Assembly (NCBI GenBank): GCA_028285525.1
Contig: JANQOZ010000015.1
Coordinates: 167,990-231,989 of the forward strand
Reading direction: 5' to 3'
From: Lysobacterales bacterium
GTDB taxonomy: Bacteria; Pseudomonadota; Gammaproteobacteria; Xanthomonadales; SZUA-38
DNA length: 64,000 bases
Shown: in pieces, positions 1 through 9,728 of the stretch
How the letters are laid out: each line of letters starts with the position of its first letter
Position numbering within the stretch: position 1 is the stretch's first letter
Translations under genes and position numbers: made by a program
Notes under the pieces: model-generated
Seen by the model: only the letters and a program-made list of their open reading frames with translations
Databases searched by the model: none
What the model was told of the DNA's origin: nothing

Positions 1-521
1 CGCTGGGTACGGGCGGCGTCTCCAGCTGGGGCATCATTCTGGCCAAAGCCGCCGGCGCGCGGGTTGTGCTTACCTCGTCGAGCGACGAAAAGCTCGAGAT
101 GATGCGCGAAAAGTACGGTGTTGATATCACGGTTAACTACCGCAAGACCCCGGAGTGGGGGCAGCGCGTGACCGAGCTGACGGGCGGCAAAGGCGCAAAC
201 ATTGTGCTGGAAAACGTCGGCTGGCCAACGCTGGATCAGTCGCTGCAGGCGGCGTCGGTCAACGCGACCGTTGTGATGATCGGCACCGGCCCGAGGCCCA
301 AGAAAATCCTTAGCATGCCGGACTTCTACATCAAGAACGTCACCATGAAAGCGATCAGCAACGGTAGTCGCGCCATGATGGAAGAGCTGGTTCGGGCGAT
401 TGACGCGGTCGGCATGAAGGCGCTGATCGCCAGGGAGTTCGCCTTCGAGGAGGCGGTTGCCGCTCTGGAGTTTATGGACCAATCCAGCCACGTGGGCAAG
501 GTGATCATCCGCAACTCTTAA
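1..521 (+). CDS. Zinc-type alcohol dehydrogenase / quinone oxidoreductase family protein, C-terminal part (5' truncated by window)
   Basis: The open frame runs in from the window edge (codons in phase with position 3), so only the C-terminal ~172 residues are present. The first residues read LGTGGVSSWG followed by an alanine-rich helix and GARVVL, which is the nucleotide-binding Rossmann turn of medium-chain dehydrogenases. Downstream come the segment GKGANIVLENVG and the closing SSHVGKVIIR, both usual for the zinc-type ADH/quinone reductase C-terminal domain. The family reduces or oxidises alcohols, aldehydes or quinones with NAD(P)H in the cytoplasm. Substrate and zinc dependence cannot be judged because the catalytic N-terminal domain lies outside the window. 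The gene converges on the RTX-like gene with a hairpin between them. Confidence 0.85.
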   Translation, partial: LGTGGVSSWGIILAKAAGARVVLTSSSDEKLEMMREKYGVDITVNYRKTPEWGQRVTELTGGKGANIVLENVGWPTLDQSLQAASVNATVVMIGTGPRPKKILSMPDFYIKNVTMKAISNGSRAMMEELVRAIDAVGMKALIAREFAFEEAVAALEFMDQSSHVGKVIIRNS

Positions 522-537
522 GCCTGAAGATCAGGAT

Positions 538-561
538 GCCGGAGCCCGGCTGGGCCCCGGC
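538..561. terminator. Hairpin between convergent genes, likely bidirectional terminator
   Basis: Ten-base arms GCCGGAGCCC and GGGCCCCGGC pair with one mismatch around a GGCT loop. The hairpin sits 16 bases after the dehydrogenase stop and 11 bases after the end of the opposing gene. It is followed by AGAGTTTCC, a weak T tract, so intrinsic termination is plausible but not strong. Confidence 0.5.
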
Positions 562-572
562 AGAGTTTCCAA

Positions 573-1844
573 CTATCGAACCTTCTCGCAGCTGATCAGC
601 CGATCGCTGCCACCGTTTCGCTCGCAGCGGTCGCGTCTGCCCGCTCCACCGTTGAGCACGTCCGCCCCGTCACCACCGATCAGCAGATCGTTGCCTTCGC
701 CGCCGTCCAGGTCGAGCGAAATCAACCCGTTCAAACCCACCGATCCGATGATCACGTCGCTGCCGCCCTGACCGTTGACGTCCAGATTCTCGACGGTGCT
801 GAGGTCGAGCGAGAAGGCTGACGGTGCCGTCCCCTCAACCCTGACGCCGGCCGCTGCGGGCATGATCATGACGTCGTCAGCCCCGTCGTCAGCGCCAAAC
901 AGCTGGGCTCTATCGTCGCCGTCGCCGCCCTCCAGGAAGTCGCTGCCGTCCCCGTTGTTGACGATCAGCAGGTCGTTACCGTCCTGGCCGAGCACGATGT
1001 CGTTGCCGCGGTTGCCCAGCAGCGTGTCGTTCCCGGCGCCGCCGCGCAGGACGTCTGCGCCTTCGCTACCGATCAGCAGGTCATTGCCTTCACCACCATC
1101 CAGGTCCAGCTTCGCCAGGCTAGCGGCAAGGCCTTCGGCAGATATTGAATCGTCACCACCCCGGCCACTAACGCGAATTGCTTCCACCGCCTGGACGCTG
1201 GTGGCTGGTCCTGCGGTTGTCGCGTCGGTGATAAAGATCACAGAGCCGTCAGACCTCAGTTCGATCTCATCCCGCTCGGCAAGCTTTCCCTGAAGCTGCA
1301 GCGTGTCGTCGCCTTCGCCGCCCTCAAGGAAGTCACTGCCGTCCCCGTTGTTGACGATCAGCAGATCGCTGCCGTCCTGGCCTTCGACAGTGTCATTGCC
1401 GGTGTTGCCCGCCAGGTAGTCTCGGCCCGCCCCACCAATCAAAAGGTCGTTACCGGCGCCCGAGAGCAGAATGTCGTTTCCGTCCCCGCCGTCGAGCAGC
1501 GCGTCAGGCAACGGCGCCTGCCACTCGTTCAGGGCGATGAGATCGTCTCCTCTCAGGCCGGCGACCTTGATCAACGCCGTATCAGCGAGCCGCGGCACGC
1601 CGCCCGTGACCTCAACGAGGCCGTTGTTCACGTAGATCACTCCGTCTTCGGCAGCGACCGTAATCTGGTCATCGCGATCGGTGCCGGTGATAACCAGTTC
1701 ACCCTGGTCCCAGCTCGCGGTAATCGACTGATCCTGTGCGGTCGTCAGACCGGGCGCCAGCAGCGCGATGATCAATCCTGGCAGCATCGCCAGAGCCTTT
1801 GATTCGGTCGTGGGCTTTGTTGTTTTGCAGTTGCTTTTGTTCAT
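573..1844 (-). CDS. Exported calcium-binding (RTX nonapeptide) repeat protein
   Basis: 423 residues from the ATG at 1844, chosen because GGAGAG lies 7 bases upstream and a signal peptide follows directly (hydrophobic LPGLIIALLAPG, cleavage near TTAQ). The mature protein has three blocks of GGxGxDxL nonapeptides, the calcium-binding beta-roll repeat of haemolysin-type proteins. The second block repeats the first almost word for word, including NNGDGSDFLEGG. Between them are beta-rich segments of about 50 residues. The C-terminus ends in GGSDRLISCE with a second cysteine nearby, a closing motif often seen on such repeats. There is no enzymatic domain. It has an ordinary signal peptide rather than the uncleaved C-terminal signal of type I secretion. 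A structural or surface calcium-binding role is inferred. Confidence 0.8.
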   Translation of the reverse strand: MNKSNCKTTKPTTESKALAMLPGLIIALLAPGLTTAQDQSITASWDQGELVITGTDRDDQITVAAEDGVIYVNNGLVEVTGGVPRLADTALIKVAGLRGDDLIALNEWQAPLPDALLDGGDGNDILLSGAGNDLLIGGAGRDYLAGNTGNDTVEGQDGSDLLIVNNGDGSDFLEGGEGDDTLQLQGKLAERDEIELRSDGSVIFITDATTAGPATSVQAVEAIRVSGRGGDDSISAEGLAASLAKLDLDGGEGNDLLIGSEGADVLRGGAGNDTLLGNRGNDIVLGQDGNDLLIVNNGDGSDFLEGGDGDDRAQLFGADDGADDVMIMPAAAGVRVEGTAPSAFSLDLSTVENLDVNGQGGSDVIIGSVGLNGLISLDLDGGEGNDLLIGGDGADVLNGGAGRRDRCERNGGSDRLISCEKVR

Positions 1845-2044
1845 TGTTGCTCTCCTTTTGTTTGCGTCACGGGGCACCCCTCGGGCCAGCGCCTGTAGGG
1901 TCATCCGTTCCCCTGGCTGCTGTTGCCCCGTATATCCGGACAAACGCAAACGGATTGCCGAAGCGACAACCAACGAAAAAAAGTTGAGAGATCAGGCGTC
2001 ACGACGCATCGCGGCGAGACGGTCGGGATGTCAGAGTTGGGTGA

Positions 2045-3535
2045 TCAGCCGCCGGCGAACAGTGGGAAGCTGACGCCCAGCGCCCAGGCGAGGCAAAGCC
2101 CAAGCCCGAAACCGGCTGACGTGGCGCCGCTGCGCTGGCCAACCCAGCGGCCCATCAGTCCCTGCACCAGAAAGAACAGCACAACCACCGGCAGGATGAT
2201 CAGCACAAAAGTGAGGCGCTCCGGGTCCAGCGCTGCCGCAGCAACCAGCGACGCGATGAAAGCGAGCCGGGCCCCGACGCGGCGCCAAACGCCCGCTCGC
2301 CCGGCCTGTGTTATGACGCTGTCGCTGACCATAAACGGCACTGTGCCGAGCGCCAGCACGGCGATCAGGGGCAGCCGTTCGGTGGTTGGAATAAAGCTGG
2401 CGGCATACCGATCCAGCGCGATACCAAAGACGCCGATGCCCCAGACCACGAGCAGCGCGGTTCCCCATAACGAGAGCTTGCGCAGCTCCGACCACGGGGC
2501 GCCGAGCAGCACCCACTGAAGCAGCCCGTACAACACCAGATGGACCATCAGATAGTCCGCGACGAGGACCGGGAGGAACTCGACGTAGACGGTGGTGGCA
2601 ACCAGGGGTACGAGCAGCGCGGGTAACCAGGCAGCCAACATAAATCTGCGCCGGGATACGGCGGGCGGTGGTTGTGGGCCGGCAGGAAGACGGCCGGCGA
2701 TCGGGCGGAGCAGCACCACAACCGACAGCAGCAGAAGAAGAATCCACAGGCCCAAAGGTTTCAGCGTAGGCTCGCTGGTGCGATCAAAGGTGCGATCCAG
2801 CCACTCCCGGGCCTCGCTGACCGCCGTCTGGCTGTAGAGGACGCCGACATGCTCCACGCGCGGCGCGACCACCGCTCGACGCTCAACCTGTCCGGCGCGA
2901 ACGGTTTCACCCGCCACCGCGTCTGGACTGAGCTGGCGCAGCGCGGTGAGTGCTGCTTCGCGAAGGTACGACTCAAATTGACCCGTGATCATCAGGAGCC
3001 GTTCCGGGGTCTGAGCCGTCACGGCCTCGGAGAACATGGAGATCGCCACAACGGCGTCCACGGGACGGCCCTCTTCCTGCTCGTCTGAAGCTGCGCGAAC
3101 AATGATGTCGGTGGCCATGGAGTGTCCGAGCAGTGCCGCGCGGCCGTCGACTCCTGGCAGGTCGCGGCCGGCTTCGAGCACCCGCCGGGTTTCGGCCACG
3201 AGTAGGGCTGTGGTTCCGTCGATCTGGGTGACGTCTCCGGACATCGGTATGGGGTTGCGACCATGACCCTCAAAATCGAACGCCAAAACGATATAGCCCG
3301 CCTGAGCCAGGTTGAGCGAAAAGGCGTGCATTAGCTGGCGGGATCCGGCAAAGCCGTGGGCGACGACCACAAGCGGGCCTGTTGAGTCGGGCAGCTGGTA
3401 GAGCGTCATCGGGGTATCGCCGGCCGCGAGCCGCGTTATCTCGAGACCCGATCGGACCCGCTCGAGCTGATAGACGGCTAGGAGCGCTGCCAGCAGCGCC
3501 GCCAGGCCCAAGGCTAGATTCGTCCGTCGAGTCAT
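2045..3535 (-). CDS. Alpha/beta hydrolase with C-terminal membrane domain
   Basis: 496 residues. An N-terminal membrane anchor (LALGLAALLAALLAVY) leads into an alpha/beta hydrolase fold: oxyanion segment VVVAHGFAGS, strand AFDFEGHGR, and nucleophile elbow GHSMA. This catalytic half ends near residue 245. The C-terminal half (about residues 260-496) is almost all hydrophobic, with roughly seven membrane-spanning segments beginning LGLWILLLLLSVVVLL. The family hydrolyses esters, lactones or similar bonds, and the catalytic domain should sit on one membrane face. The substrate is unknown. Fusion of a soluble hydrolase to a polytopic membrane half is less common than the stand-alone enzyme. The gene lies 14 bases downstream of the histidine kinase gene on the same strand and may be co-transcribed with it. 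Confidence 0.75.
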   Translation of the reverse strand: MTRRTNLALGLAALLAALLAVYQLERVRSGLEITRLAAGDTPMTLYQLPDSTGPLVVVAHGFAGSRQLMHAFSLNLAQAGYIVLAFDFEGHGRNPIPMSGDVTQIDGTTALLVAETRRVLEAGRDLPGVDGRAALLGHSMATDIIVRAASDEQEEGRPVDAVVAISMFSEAVTAQTPERLLMITGQFESYLREAALTALRQLSPDAVAGETVRAGQVERRAVVAPRVEHVGVLYSQTAVSEAREWLDRTFDRTSEPTLKPLGLWILLLLLSVVVLLRPIAGRLPAGPQPPPAVSRRRFMLAAWLPALLVPLVATTVYVEFLPVLVADYLMVHLVLYGLLQWVLLGAPWSELRKLSLWGTALLVVWGIGVFGIALDRYAASFIPTTERLPLIAVLALGTVPFMVSDSVITQAGRAGVWRRVGARLAFIASLVAAAALDPERLTFVLIILPVVVLFFLVQGLMGRWVGQRSGATSAGFGLGLCLAWALGVSFPLFAGG

Positions 3536-3549
3536 CAGAACCGCTCGGC

Positions 3550-5505
3550 CTAGGTTGCCTCGGGCCCCTTCGTACCGGTAGCCGCGCTGATTTCAGAAAG
3601 CAGGCGGCTGAGGTCTGCCGCGGACCAGGGTTTGGACAGCAGCCAGGTGTAAGGATCTGCGCCAAGGTTCATCAGCCTGCTGGTGTCGCCGCTCGACAAG
3701 ATCAGCGGCAACGTTTCGTTCAGCTCACGTACCACCCTCAGCACGTCGCCTCCCGCAATGCCCGGCATGGAGATATCGCTGATCACGAGATCAAAGTCTC
3801 CATGCCTGTCACGCAGGACCTCAACAGCCTCGGTGCTGTCGGTGTACGACTCACCCTTCACGCCGGTACGCGTCAGCATCGCCAGCGTTAGATTCGCGAC
3901 GAGTTCATCGTCGTCGATCACCAGCGCGGTCTGGATGGTGTGTGTCCGCTCCTTCTTACTGACCGGCTCACCCGCTTTCTCCGGCGTCGCTTCGAAATGC
4001 GGGAAACAGCATTCAAAGCGCGTTCCTTTCCCAGGCTGGCTGCTGACGCGTACTGCGCCCGAGCAGCTTTTGACGATGCCGATCACGGTTGCCAGCCCCA
4101 GCCCATGTCCGCGCTCCTGGTCGCTGAAGTAGGGCTCAAAGATTCTGGCCAGCAGCGCCGAGTCTATGCCGTGCCCGCGGTCTTCAACAGCAATACAGGT
4201 GCCCGACCTGCTGTCTTCCGGCAGCCAGGAGTGAAGGCGAGGGTCTGCGTCGTCGCGAAACGCGCCGAGCTCTGTCCGACAGCAGGAGAGCGTTATCGGG
4301 CTGTCTTTTGCTGACGCCTGACAGGCGTTGAGAATGAGGTTGACGACAATCTGCTGCAGCTGACCCCCGTCCGCTCGGACCACACCCGAGTCGTCCGCCA
4401 GATCGGTCTCAAGTCGACACTGGTTTTGCAGCGTGAGTTCGAAGAGGTTCATGCTGTCCAGCAGCACCTTTTTCACGTCCACCGCCTCGGACGCGCTGTG
4501 GGCTTTGCCTCCCAGCGTAAGCAGCTGCTTGCAGAGCGTTGCCGCGTGATTCGTAGCAGCGAGAATGGTCTGGAGGTGCTCCTGCCGCTCTTCGTCTCCC
4601 GCGCCCAGCGCCAGCTCGGCTTTGCCCGCGATGGAGAAAAGCAGGTTGTTGAAGTCATGGGCGATGCCGCTTGCCAGCAGGCCGAGGCTTTCGAGCCGCT
4701 GTGCCACCTCGAGCTTCTGCTTTGTCTCGTGAAGTTCTGTCAGGTCGAGCGCAAAACCGCCAACGCAGCGTTCGCCACTGGCGATATCCTGCACCGGAAA
4801 TTTCACGTCCCACACGTAGCGCGTCGTCCCGGATGCAATCTCCGCCTCTCCGATCCAGCTTACTGTGCGGTTTTCCTCCAGGACGCGTCGATCGTTATCC
4901 AGTACCTGCTGTGCCGCTTTTGTCGTGAAAAGATCCAATGCCGACTTGCTCATGTAGTGTTCGAGCGTTGTGCCAGCCATTTCTGCGGCCATGGCATTGC
5001 CATAGAGATAGCGGTTGTTTCGATCCTTTATGAACACAGCCGCAGGTGCCTGATCGAAAAAAGACTTGAACAGGGCAATGCTCCTGGTCTTCTCCTCAAC
5101 CGCATTTACTCGATCAGTCACGTCATGGACAAAGCCGAGCATGGTGTGCCCCAGGGCCTCTGTAGCGACCCAAAGTCCGTGAGCCTGCAGCCAGCGGTAT
5201 TCACCACTACGATCAGACATCCGGACTTCGATCGTGTAGGCAGAGCGCCTCCTGATCGAGTCATTCACCGCGTCCAGATGTCGCTGCCTGTCAACCGGGT
5301 GGGTTAACGCGAGAATGTCGGGCGTTGTTTCCTCTGACTGCGGATCAAAACCAAAGGTCTTCCAAAGTGTGGGTGACCACCACACCGCGCCGGTCTCCGG
5401 CTGCAATACCCACATGCCGGCGGTCGCCTGATCGAGCAGCTGCCAAAGGTGATCTTTTCCGAGCTGGGCTAGATCCAGGTTTCGACGGTTTACGAGTAAG
5501 TTCAT
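3550..5505 (-). CDS. Soluble hybrid PAS-PAS histidine kinase with receiver domain
   Basis: 651 residues, ATG at 5505 with AAGG just upstream. Order of domains: PAS 1 (about 20-135, with PAC-like RSGEYRWLQAHG), PAS 2 (about 145-265, FIKDRNNRYLYGN), dimerisation/phosphoacceptor segment with His283 in GIAHDFNNLL, an HATPase domain (EDRGHGID, then GHGLGLATV), and a C-terminal receiver (ALVIDDDE, phosphoacceptor in LVISDISMPG, lysine in LLSKPW). No signal peptide or membrane helix is visible, so it should sense a cytoplasmic signal. The HDFNNLL-type phosphoacceptor box is typical of hybrid kinases whose receiver acts as an internal phospho-sink or relay. No separate response regulator is adjacent; the neighbouring upstream gene is a hybrid sensor of its own. 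Confidence 0.88.
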   Translation of the reverse strand: MNLLVNRRNLDLAQLGKDHLWQLLDQATAGMWVLQPETGAVWWSPTLWKTFGFDPQSEETTPDILALTHPVDRQRHLDAVNDSIRRRSAYTIEVRMSDRSGEYRWLQAHGLWVATEALGHTMLGFVHDVTDRVNAVEEKTRSIALFKSFFDQAPAAVFIKDRNNRYLYGNAMAAEMAGTTLEHYMSKSALDLFTTKAAQQVLDNDRRVLEENRTVSWIGEAEIASGTTRYVWDVKFPVQDIASGERCVGGFALDLTELHETKQKLEVAQRLESLGLLASGIAHDFNNLLFSIAGKAELALGAGDEERQEHLQTILAATNHAATLCKQLLTLGGKAHSASEAVDVKKVLLDSMNLFELTLQNQCRLETDLADDSGVVRADGGQLQQIVVNLILNACQASAKDSPITLSCCRTELGAFRDDADPRLHSWLPEDSRSGTCIAVEDRGHGIDSALLARIFEPYFSDQERGHGLGLATVIGIVKSCSGAVRVSSQPGKGTRFECCFPHFEATPEKAGEPVSKKERTHTIQTALVIDDDELVANLTLAMLTRTGVKGESYTDSTEAVEVLRDRHGDFDLVISDISMPGIAGGDVLRVVRELNETLPLILSSGDTSRLMNLGADPYTWLLSKPWSAADLSRLLSEISAATGTKGPEAT

Positions 5506-5714
5506 AAGCCTTCAATTTTCGATAAACACCCATGTCGGTGCTGTGAAAGATCCGTTCTTCAGCGGAGCAAATCCAATCAACCTGCCACGGATCAACCGGG
5601 ATGATCGGTGAATCACTGGTCCAACGACCACCATCTAACCACGACGAGGTTTTTTCTTGCCAGCGATTTTAAAAAAAGGATGAGGGCCCCGTCAGGTACC
5701 CGACCAAACGAGAT

Positions 5715-8700
5715 TTACGCAGCGCCCGCGTCCGTCACTTCAGCCTTGTCGCGTGGAGCGACCCGGCGCTGGCGATAGGCTGATGCGCTGATGCCATATT
5801 GCTCCCGGAAGGCTCGCCCGAAGCTGGATAAAGAAGAAAAGCCTGCGCCGTACCCAATTTCTGAAATCGACAGGTCCATGTCGTCGAGCCACGCGCGGGC
5901 GGTCTCCAGGCGAATGCGTCGAATGAGCAGCGTCGGGGTTGTCTGCAGTTCGCTTTTGACCTGGCGGAACAGATTGGATCGGCTCATTCCCAGAGCCGAG
6001 GCGATGGCGCTGACGCTGAGTTCCGGATCGTCCAGATGCTCCAGGACAAAACTACGAATGCGCTGCTCCAGTTCGGGCCGCGCTTCGGGCTTTGCGTCCT
6101 GCTCGCATGTCGGCCCGGCGGGCAGCGGTCGGCCTCGCAGTCGGTCTGCGCTGGCCATCACCGCGTTGACGCGTGCCAGAAGAATCTCGCTGTCAAACGG
6201 CTTCGCCAGAAACTGATCACCGCCGGCCGCCAGCGCCGCAATCTCGTCGTTGGCGCCACCGCGGGCGGTCAAAAACACGACTGGAATTGCTGCCTCGTCC
6301 CCGCCGGCTCGCAGCTCCGACACCATGGCTATGCCGTCAAGGTCCGGCATCATGACGTCGGTGACGATGACGTCGGGGAGCTGCTTCCGGGCCAGGTTAA
6401 GTCCCGCCACGCCGCCGGCGGCTTGCAGCACAATAAAACTCTCGCTGAGGATCGAGGCCACGTAGGATCTCAGGTCCGGATTGTCGTCCACCACCAGCAC
6501 TTTGCGCTGCCCGGTCGGGGTGACCGCCGGCTCCCTGAAGGCCTCGACAGCGGGGAGCTCCAGCATCAGCTTTGCACCACCCAGGGCTTCGCTGGTCTTG
6601 ATGCTGACCGTGCCCTGATGCAGCTCGACCAGCTCCTGGACCAGGGAAAGGCCGATGCCCGTGCCCGGCTCGCGAGCATCGCGCTTCAGTCGAGAAAAAC
6701 GGGCGAAAGCTTCAGCTCGGTCTGACTTCGCAATGCCTGGTCCGGAGTCTTCGACCGAGATCAGGACACGGCCATCGATGGTTTTGCAGGAGACATGAAT
6801 ATGACCGCCTTTTGGCGTGTATTTGACGGCGTTGGAGAACAGGTTGGAAAACACCTTTTCCAGCTGTTCGCGGTCTCCGAGCACGGGGCATCCATTGGCA
6901 ATTTCCAGTTTCCAGGCGAGGCATTTGTCAGCGGCCAGCTGGGAAAAGGGTCCGGCAACTGCGCGAACCAGCGCGCCACAGCTGATGGGTTCAAGGTTCA
7001 GCGCCATCACCCCGGACTCCACCCGTTCCAGGTCAAGAATCTGGTCAACCATCCGGCTCAGCCGGCGCGCGTTTCGCAGCATCATCGATTCATCTTCTGC
7101 GGTCACCGGTCGCTGCCTTCGTGACCGCTCCTCGAGCGGCCCGAGAATCAGCGACAGCGGCGTTCGAAGCTCGTGACTGATGCTGCCAAAAAGCCGGGTC
7201 CGGGCCTTGGCGCTGGCTTCGATTTCGTCTTTCTGCCGGCTGATCTGTTCCACCGCCCTGGAGAGTTCGCTGGTGCGTTCATCGACGGCGAGCTGGAGCT
7301 CGCGCTGGCGCACGCTGAGCTGCCGGATTCGCCACCAGGCGGCGGTCAGAATCAGGCTGGTTGCCAGCAGCGCCAGGAAGATCCGGAAGCCCAGCGTCTC
7401 ATGTAGGTGGGGCAGAACCTGGAGCGTCAGCCGATCAGATTCTCCCGACCAGCCGCCGTCTTCGCCGCTGGCCTCCACCTCAAAGACCACGGTGCCCGCC
7501 GGCAGCGACGTCAGGCTGGCGAAGGTCCGCTGCCCGGCGTCGAGCCAGGCGCTGCCCGAACCGCCCAGCCGATAGCGATAGCGAATGCGTTTGCGATTGC
7601 CGAAGCTGGCTGCGGAGTAGCGGATTTCCACGTTTCGGTTCTCAGGCTGTATCTCGAAAGAGCGGCTGGCCTGATGCGGCACCGAGTCATAAAGGATGGC
7701 GTCAATTCGAACGCGGGTCTTTGCAGGCGCCGCCACGTCGGCGGGCTTGATGCCGGCAAGACCCGCCTGAGTCGGAAACCAGAGCCAGCCGTCGTCGGTT
7801 TTGACGCCGGCGTTCTGGCCGCCGCCGTTGGCTTCCCGGTTCGCCATGCCGTCACTATCGTCAAACGCCATGCCCAGCAGCCAGTCGGCAGTGCCGTCAG
7901 CCACCGCGTTCAGCGAGCTTTTTGTGGCATAGAAAAGGCCGTCGTTGCTGGACATCCACAGTCGCCCCTGGCTGTCGTCGAGCATCTTGTGCACGCCGTC
8001 GCTCCATAGTCCCTGCCGGGTGGAGATGCAGCTGATGTCGGGCGCGGTTTGCCAGCTCCGTATGCGGCAGATGCCACCGTCCTCGGTGCCCGCCCACACC
8101 GACTTGGCTTCAGCGTCGAAGTACAGAGACCGGATACGGTTGGATGACAGGCCGGCGCTGGTATCGATCACACGTGTTGCGTCACCCTCATCTAACAGCA
8201 CAATCCCGCCGCCGCTGGTGCCGAACCAGACCGTTCCGTCGGGCGTTTCGAGGCCGGTGCGAAAGCCGACTTCCAGCTTCTCCCAGGGCAGTTCGACCAG
8301 TCTCCACAGGTTCGTTTCGTCCCGCAGGGCCAGAGACTGCTCCGCACCGACCCACATGTTGCCTTTGGAGTCTTCCAGCAGCGCATAGACGAACTGATGG
8401 CGCTGAACGTTGGTCAGGGAATCAATGTTCCGACAGTCGTCCTGTCCCTGTGCAGCTACGCAGATGCGGGCGCCGGCGCGCCACCGGTTGCCCTGGCTAT
8501 CGGTCAGGAAGGTGTAATAGCCATCTTCGGCTTCAAGTGGGTCAACGACGACGTCCGAGCCTGCCAAGGACACCTGATACGCCACCGGGTCTACGCTACC
8601 CGCCAGCAGCCTGTCGTTTTCCTGGGTGACGGCGTAGAGGTTGTCGTTGGTCAGGCCCTGTTCCTGGCCGACGTTTAACACCGGACGCGGCCGCAAGCGA

Positions 8701-9728
8701 AAAAGCCCGGCCCCGTTGGTCGCAATCCAGGCGTGGTTGTCCTCGGACGTGACAAAATCGCTGATGATGCTGTCGGTCTCGAACACGGTCTGACCGTTTC
8801 GCTCAAGCTCGTACAGGTGGTTGTTCCACCAGGCGCCGTCGACGCTTTGCATGATCATCGCGCCAGCATCGATCGGGTGCCGCGGCATCGATCCGGTCCG
8901 CACCCAGCGGTTTTCCTCCCAGCGGAGCTGATTGGGGTAGGCAAAAGCGAGCAGGCGATCTTCGGCCGCGATGACCCGCACCGACTCCATGGGTCCCTGT
9001 TCCACGGCGTAAAAGTTCTGGATACCGGTGCGGTCCAGCAGCGCGGCGCCGCCGGACGCACCAACCGCCATCAGGCCTTCGAAGTAGGCGAGGCTGCTGA
9101 TCCCTCCGAGCCCTCTAGGCATGGGAAGTGAGCGTGGTGGCCGGCCCTCCTTGAGCAACACCAGCTGCCCGTTCTTGGTGCCGGCAGCGAGTCCCTCGTT
9201 GGGCCAGTGAGCCAGCGACTGGACGGGGCCGGTGAACGACTCGACAAACGGCTCAAAGGTGCCGTCCGACCGCAGCTTGGCCACGCCAGCCAGCGTTCCG
9301 ACATAGAGCGCCCAATCGGTTGCCAGCAGCCGACCGACCTGTGGGTGGGGTAGGCCCAGCGATTCGTCCACCAGCTCGAACTTACCCTGTGAAGACATGC
9401 GCACCAGCCGTTGGTCCGCCGTCTCGATCCACAGGTAGCCATGAGACCAGAGCATGCGCACAAACCGATTGCCGGGCAGCTCGGGATTGGAGGCTCGATC
9501 GAACACGACAAACTGCTCGCCGTCGAACCGCGCCAGCCCATCAAAGGTGGCAATCCAAAGATAACCCTCGGGCCCCCAGGCGAGCGCGTTGACGCCGTTC
9601 ACCGGCAGGTCGTCGTCCACGTCGAAATGGTCGAGCAGCCAGTGCTCTTGTTTCAGGAAAGATTCCTGAGACCAGGCGTTCGATGCCAGGAGCAGCAGGA
9701 ACAGTATGAATGGTGCGAGCCGGTCCAT
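5715..9728 (-). CDS. Hybrid two-component system protein: periplasmic propeller sensor, kinase, receiver and AraC output in one chain
   Basis: 1,337 residues, ATG at 9728. Signal peptide (1-20, FILFLLLLASNAWS); two seven-bladed Reg_prop-like propellers (about 25-690, repeated motifs such as LWIATFDGLARFD and WVGAEQSLAL); Y_Y_Y Ig-like domain (about 690-770, ending FEVEASGEDG); one membrane helix (about 780-800, FLALLATSLILTAAWW); HisKA with His852 in SISHELRTPL; HATPase (SNLFSNAVKYTP, GTGIGLSLV); receiver with Asp1124 in IVTDVMMPD; and an AraC-type HTH pair (ALGMSRSNLFRQVK, then IGYGAGFSSLSSFGRAF). This is the architecture of the polysaccharide-responsive HTCS regulators best known from Bacteroidetes. 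It starts 190 bases from, and divergent to, the giant beta-helix/C25 gene, so control of that gene is the natural inference. Confidence 0.9.
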   Translation of the reverse strand: MDRLAPFILFLLLLASNAWSQESFLKQEHWLLDHFDVDDDLPVNGVNALAWGPEGYLWIATFDGLARFDGEQFVVFDRASNPELPGNRFVRMLWSHGYLWIETADQRLVRMSSQGKFELVDESLGLPHPQVGRLLATDWALYVGTLAGVAKLRSDGTFEPFVESFTGPVQSLAHWPNEGLAAGTKNGQLVLLKEGRPPRSLPMPRGLGGISSLAYFEGLMAVGASGGAALLDRTGIQNFYAVEQGPMESVRVIAAEDRLLAFAYPNQLRWEENRWVRTGSMPRHPIDAGAMIMQSVDGAWWNNHLYELERNGQTVFETDSIISDFVTSEDNHAWIATNGAGLFRLRPRPVLNVGQEQGLTNDNLYAVTQENDRLLAGSVDPVAYQVSLAGSDVVVDPLEAEDGYYTFLTDSQGNRWRAGARICVAAQGQDDCRNIDSLTNVQRHQFVYALLEDSKGNMWVGAEQSLALRDETNLWRLVELPWEKLEVGFRTGLETPDGTVWFGTSGGGIVLLDEGDATRVIDTSAGLSSNRIRSLYFDAEAKSVWAGTEDGGICRIRSWQTAPDISCISTRQGLWSDGVHKMLDDSQGRLWMSSNDGLFYATKSSLNAVADGTADWLLGMAFDDSDGMANREANGGGQNAGVKTDDGWLWFPTQAGLAGIKPADVAAPAKTRVRIDAILYDSVPHQASRSFEIQPENRNVEIRYSAASFGNRKRIRYRYRLGGSGSAWLDAGQRTFASLTSLPAGTVVFEVEASGEDGGWSGESDRLTLQVLPHLHETLGFRIFLALLATSLILTAAWWRIRQLSVRQRELQLAVDERTSELSRAVEQISRQKDEIEASAKARTRLFGSISHELRTPLSLILGPLEERSRRQRPVTAEDESMMLRNARRLSRMVDQILDLERVESGVMALNLEPISCGALVRAVAGPFSQLAADKCLAWKLEIANGCPVLGDREQLEKVFSNLFSNAVKYTPKGGHIHVSCKTIDGRVLISVEDSGPGIAKSDRAEAFARFSRLKRDAREPGTGIGLSLVQELVELHQGTVSIKTSEALGGAKLMLELPAVEAFREPAVTPTGQRKVLVVDDNPDLRSYVASILSESFIVLQAAGGVAGLNLARKQLPDVIVTDVMMPDLDGIAMVSELRAGGDEAAIPVVFLTARGGANDEIAALAAGGDQFLAKPFDSEILLARVNAVMASADRLRGRPLPAGPTCEQDAKPEARPELEQRIRSFVLEHLDDPELSVSAIASALGMSRSNLFRQVKSELQTTPTLLIRRIRLETARAWLDDMDLSISEIGYGAGFSSLSSFGRAFREQYGISASAYRQRRVAPRDKAEVTDAGAA

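Noticed and set aside
5506..5714. Small gene or RNA in the gap between the two sensor kinases
   Set aside because: Only a run of seven A bases (T on the minus strand) without a clear stable stem was seen; nothing supports a gene.
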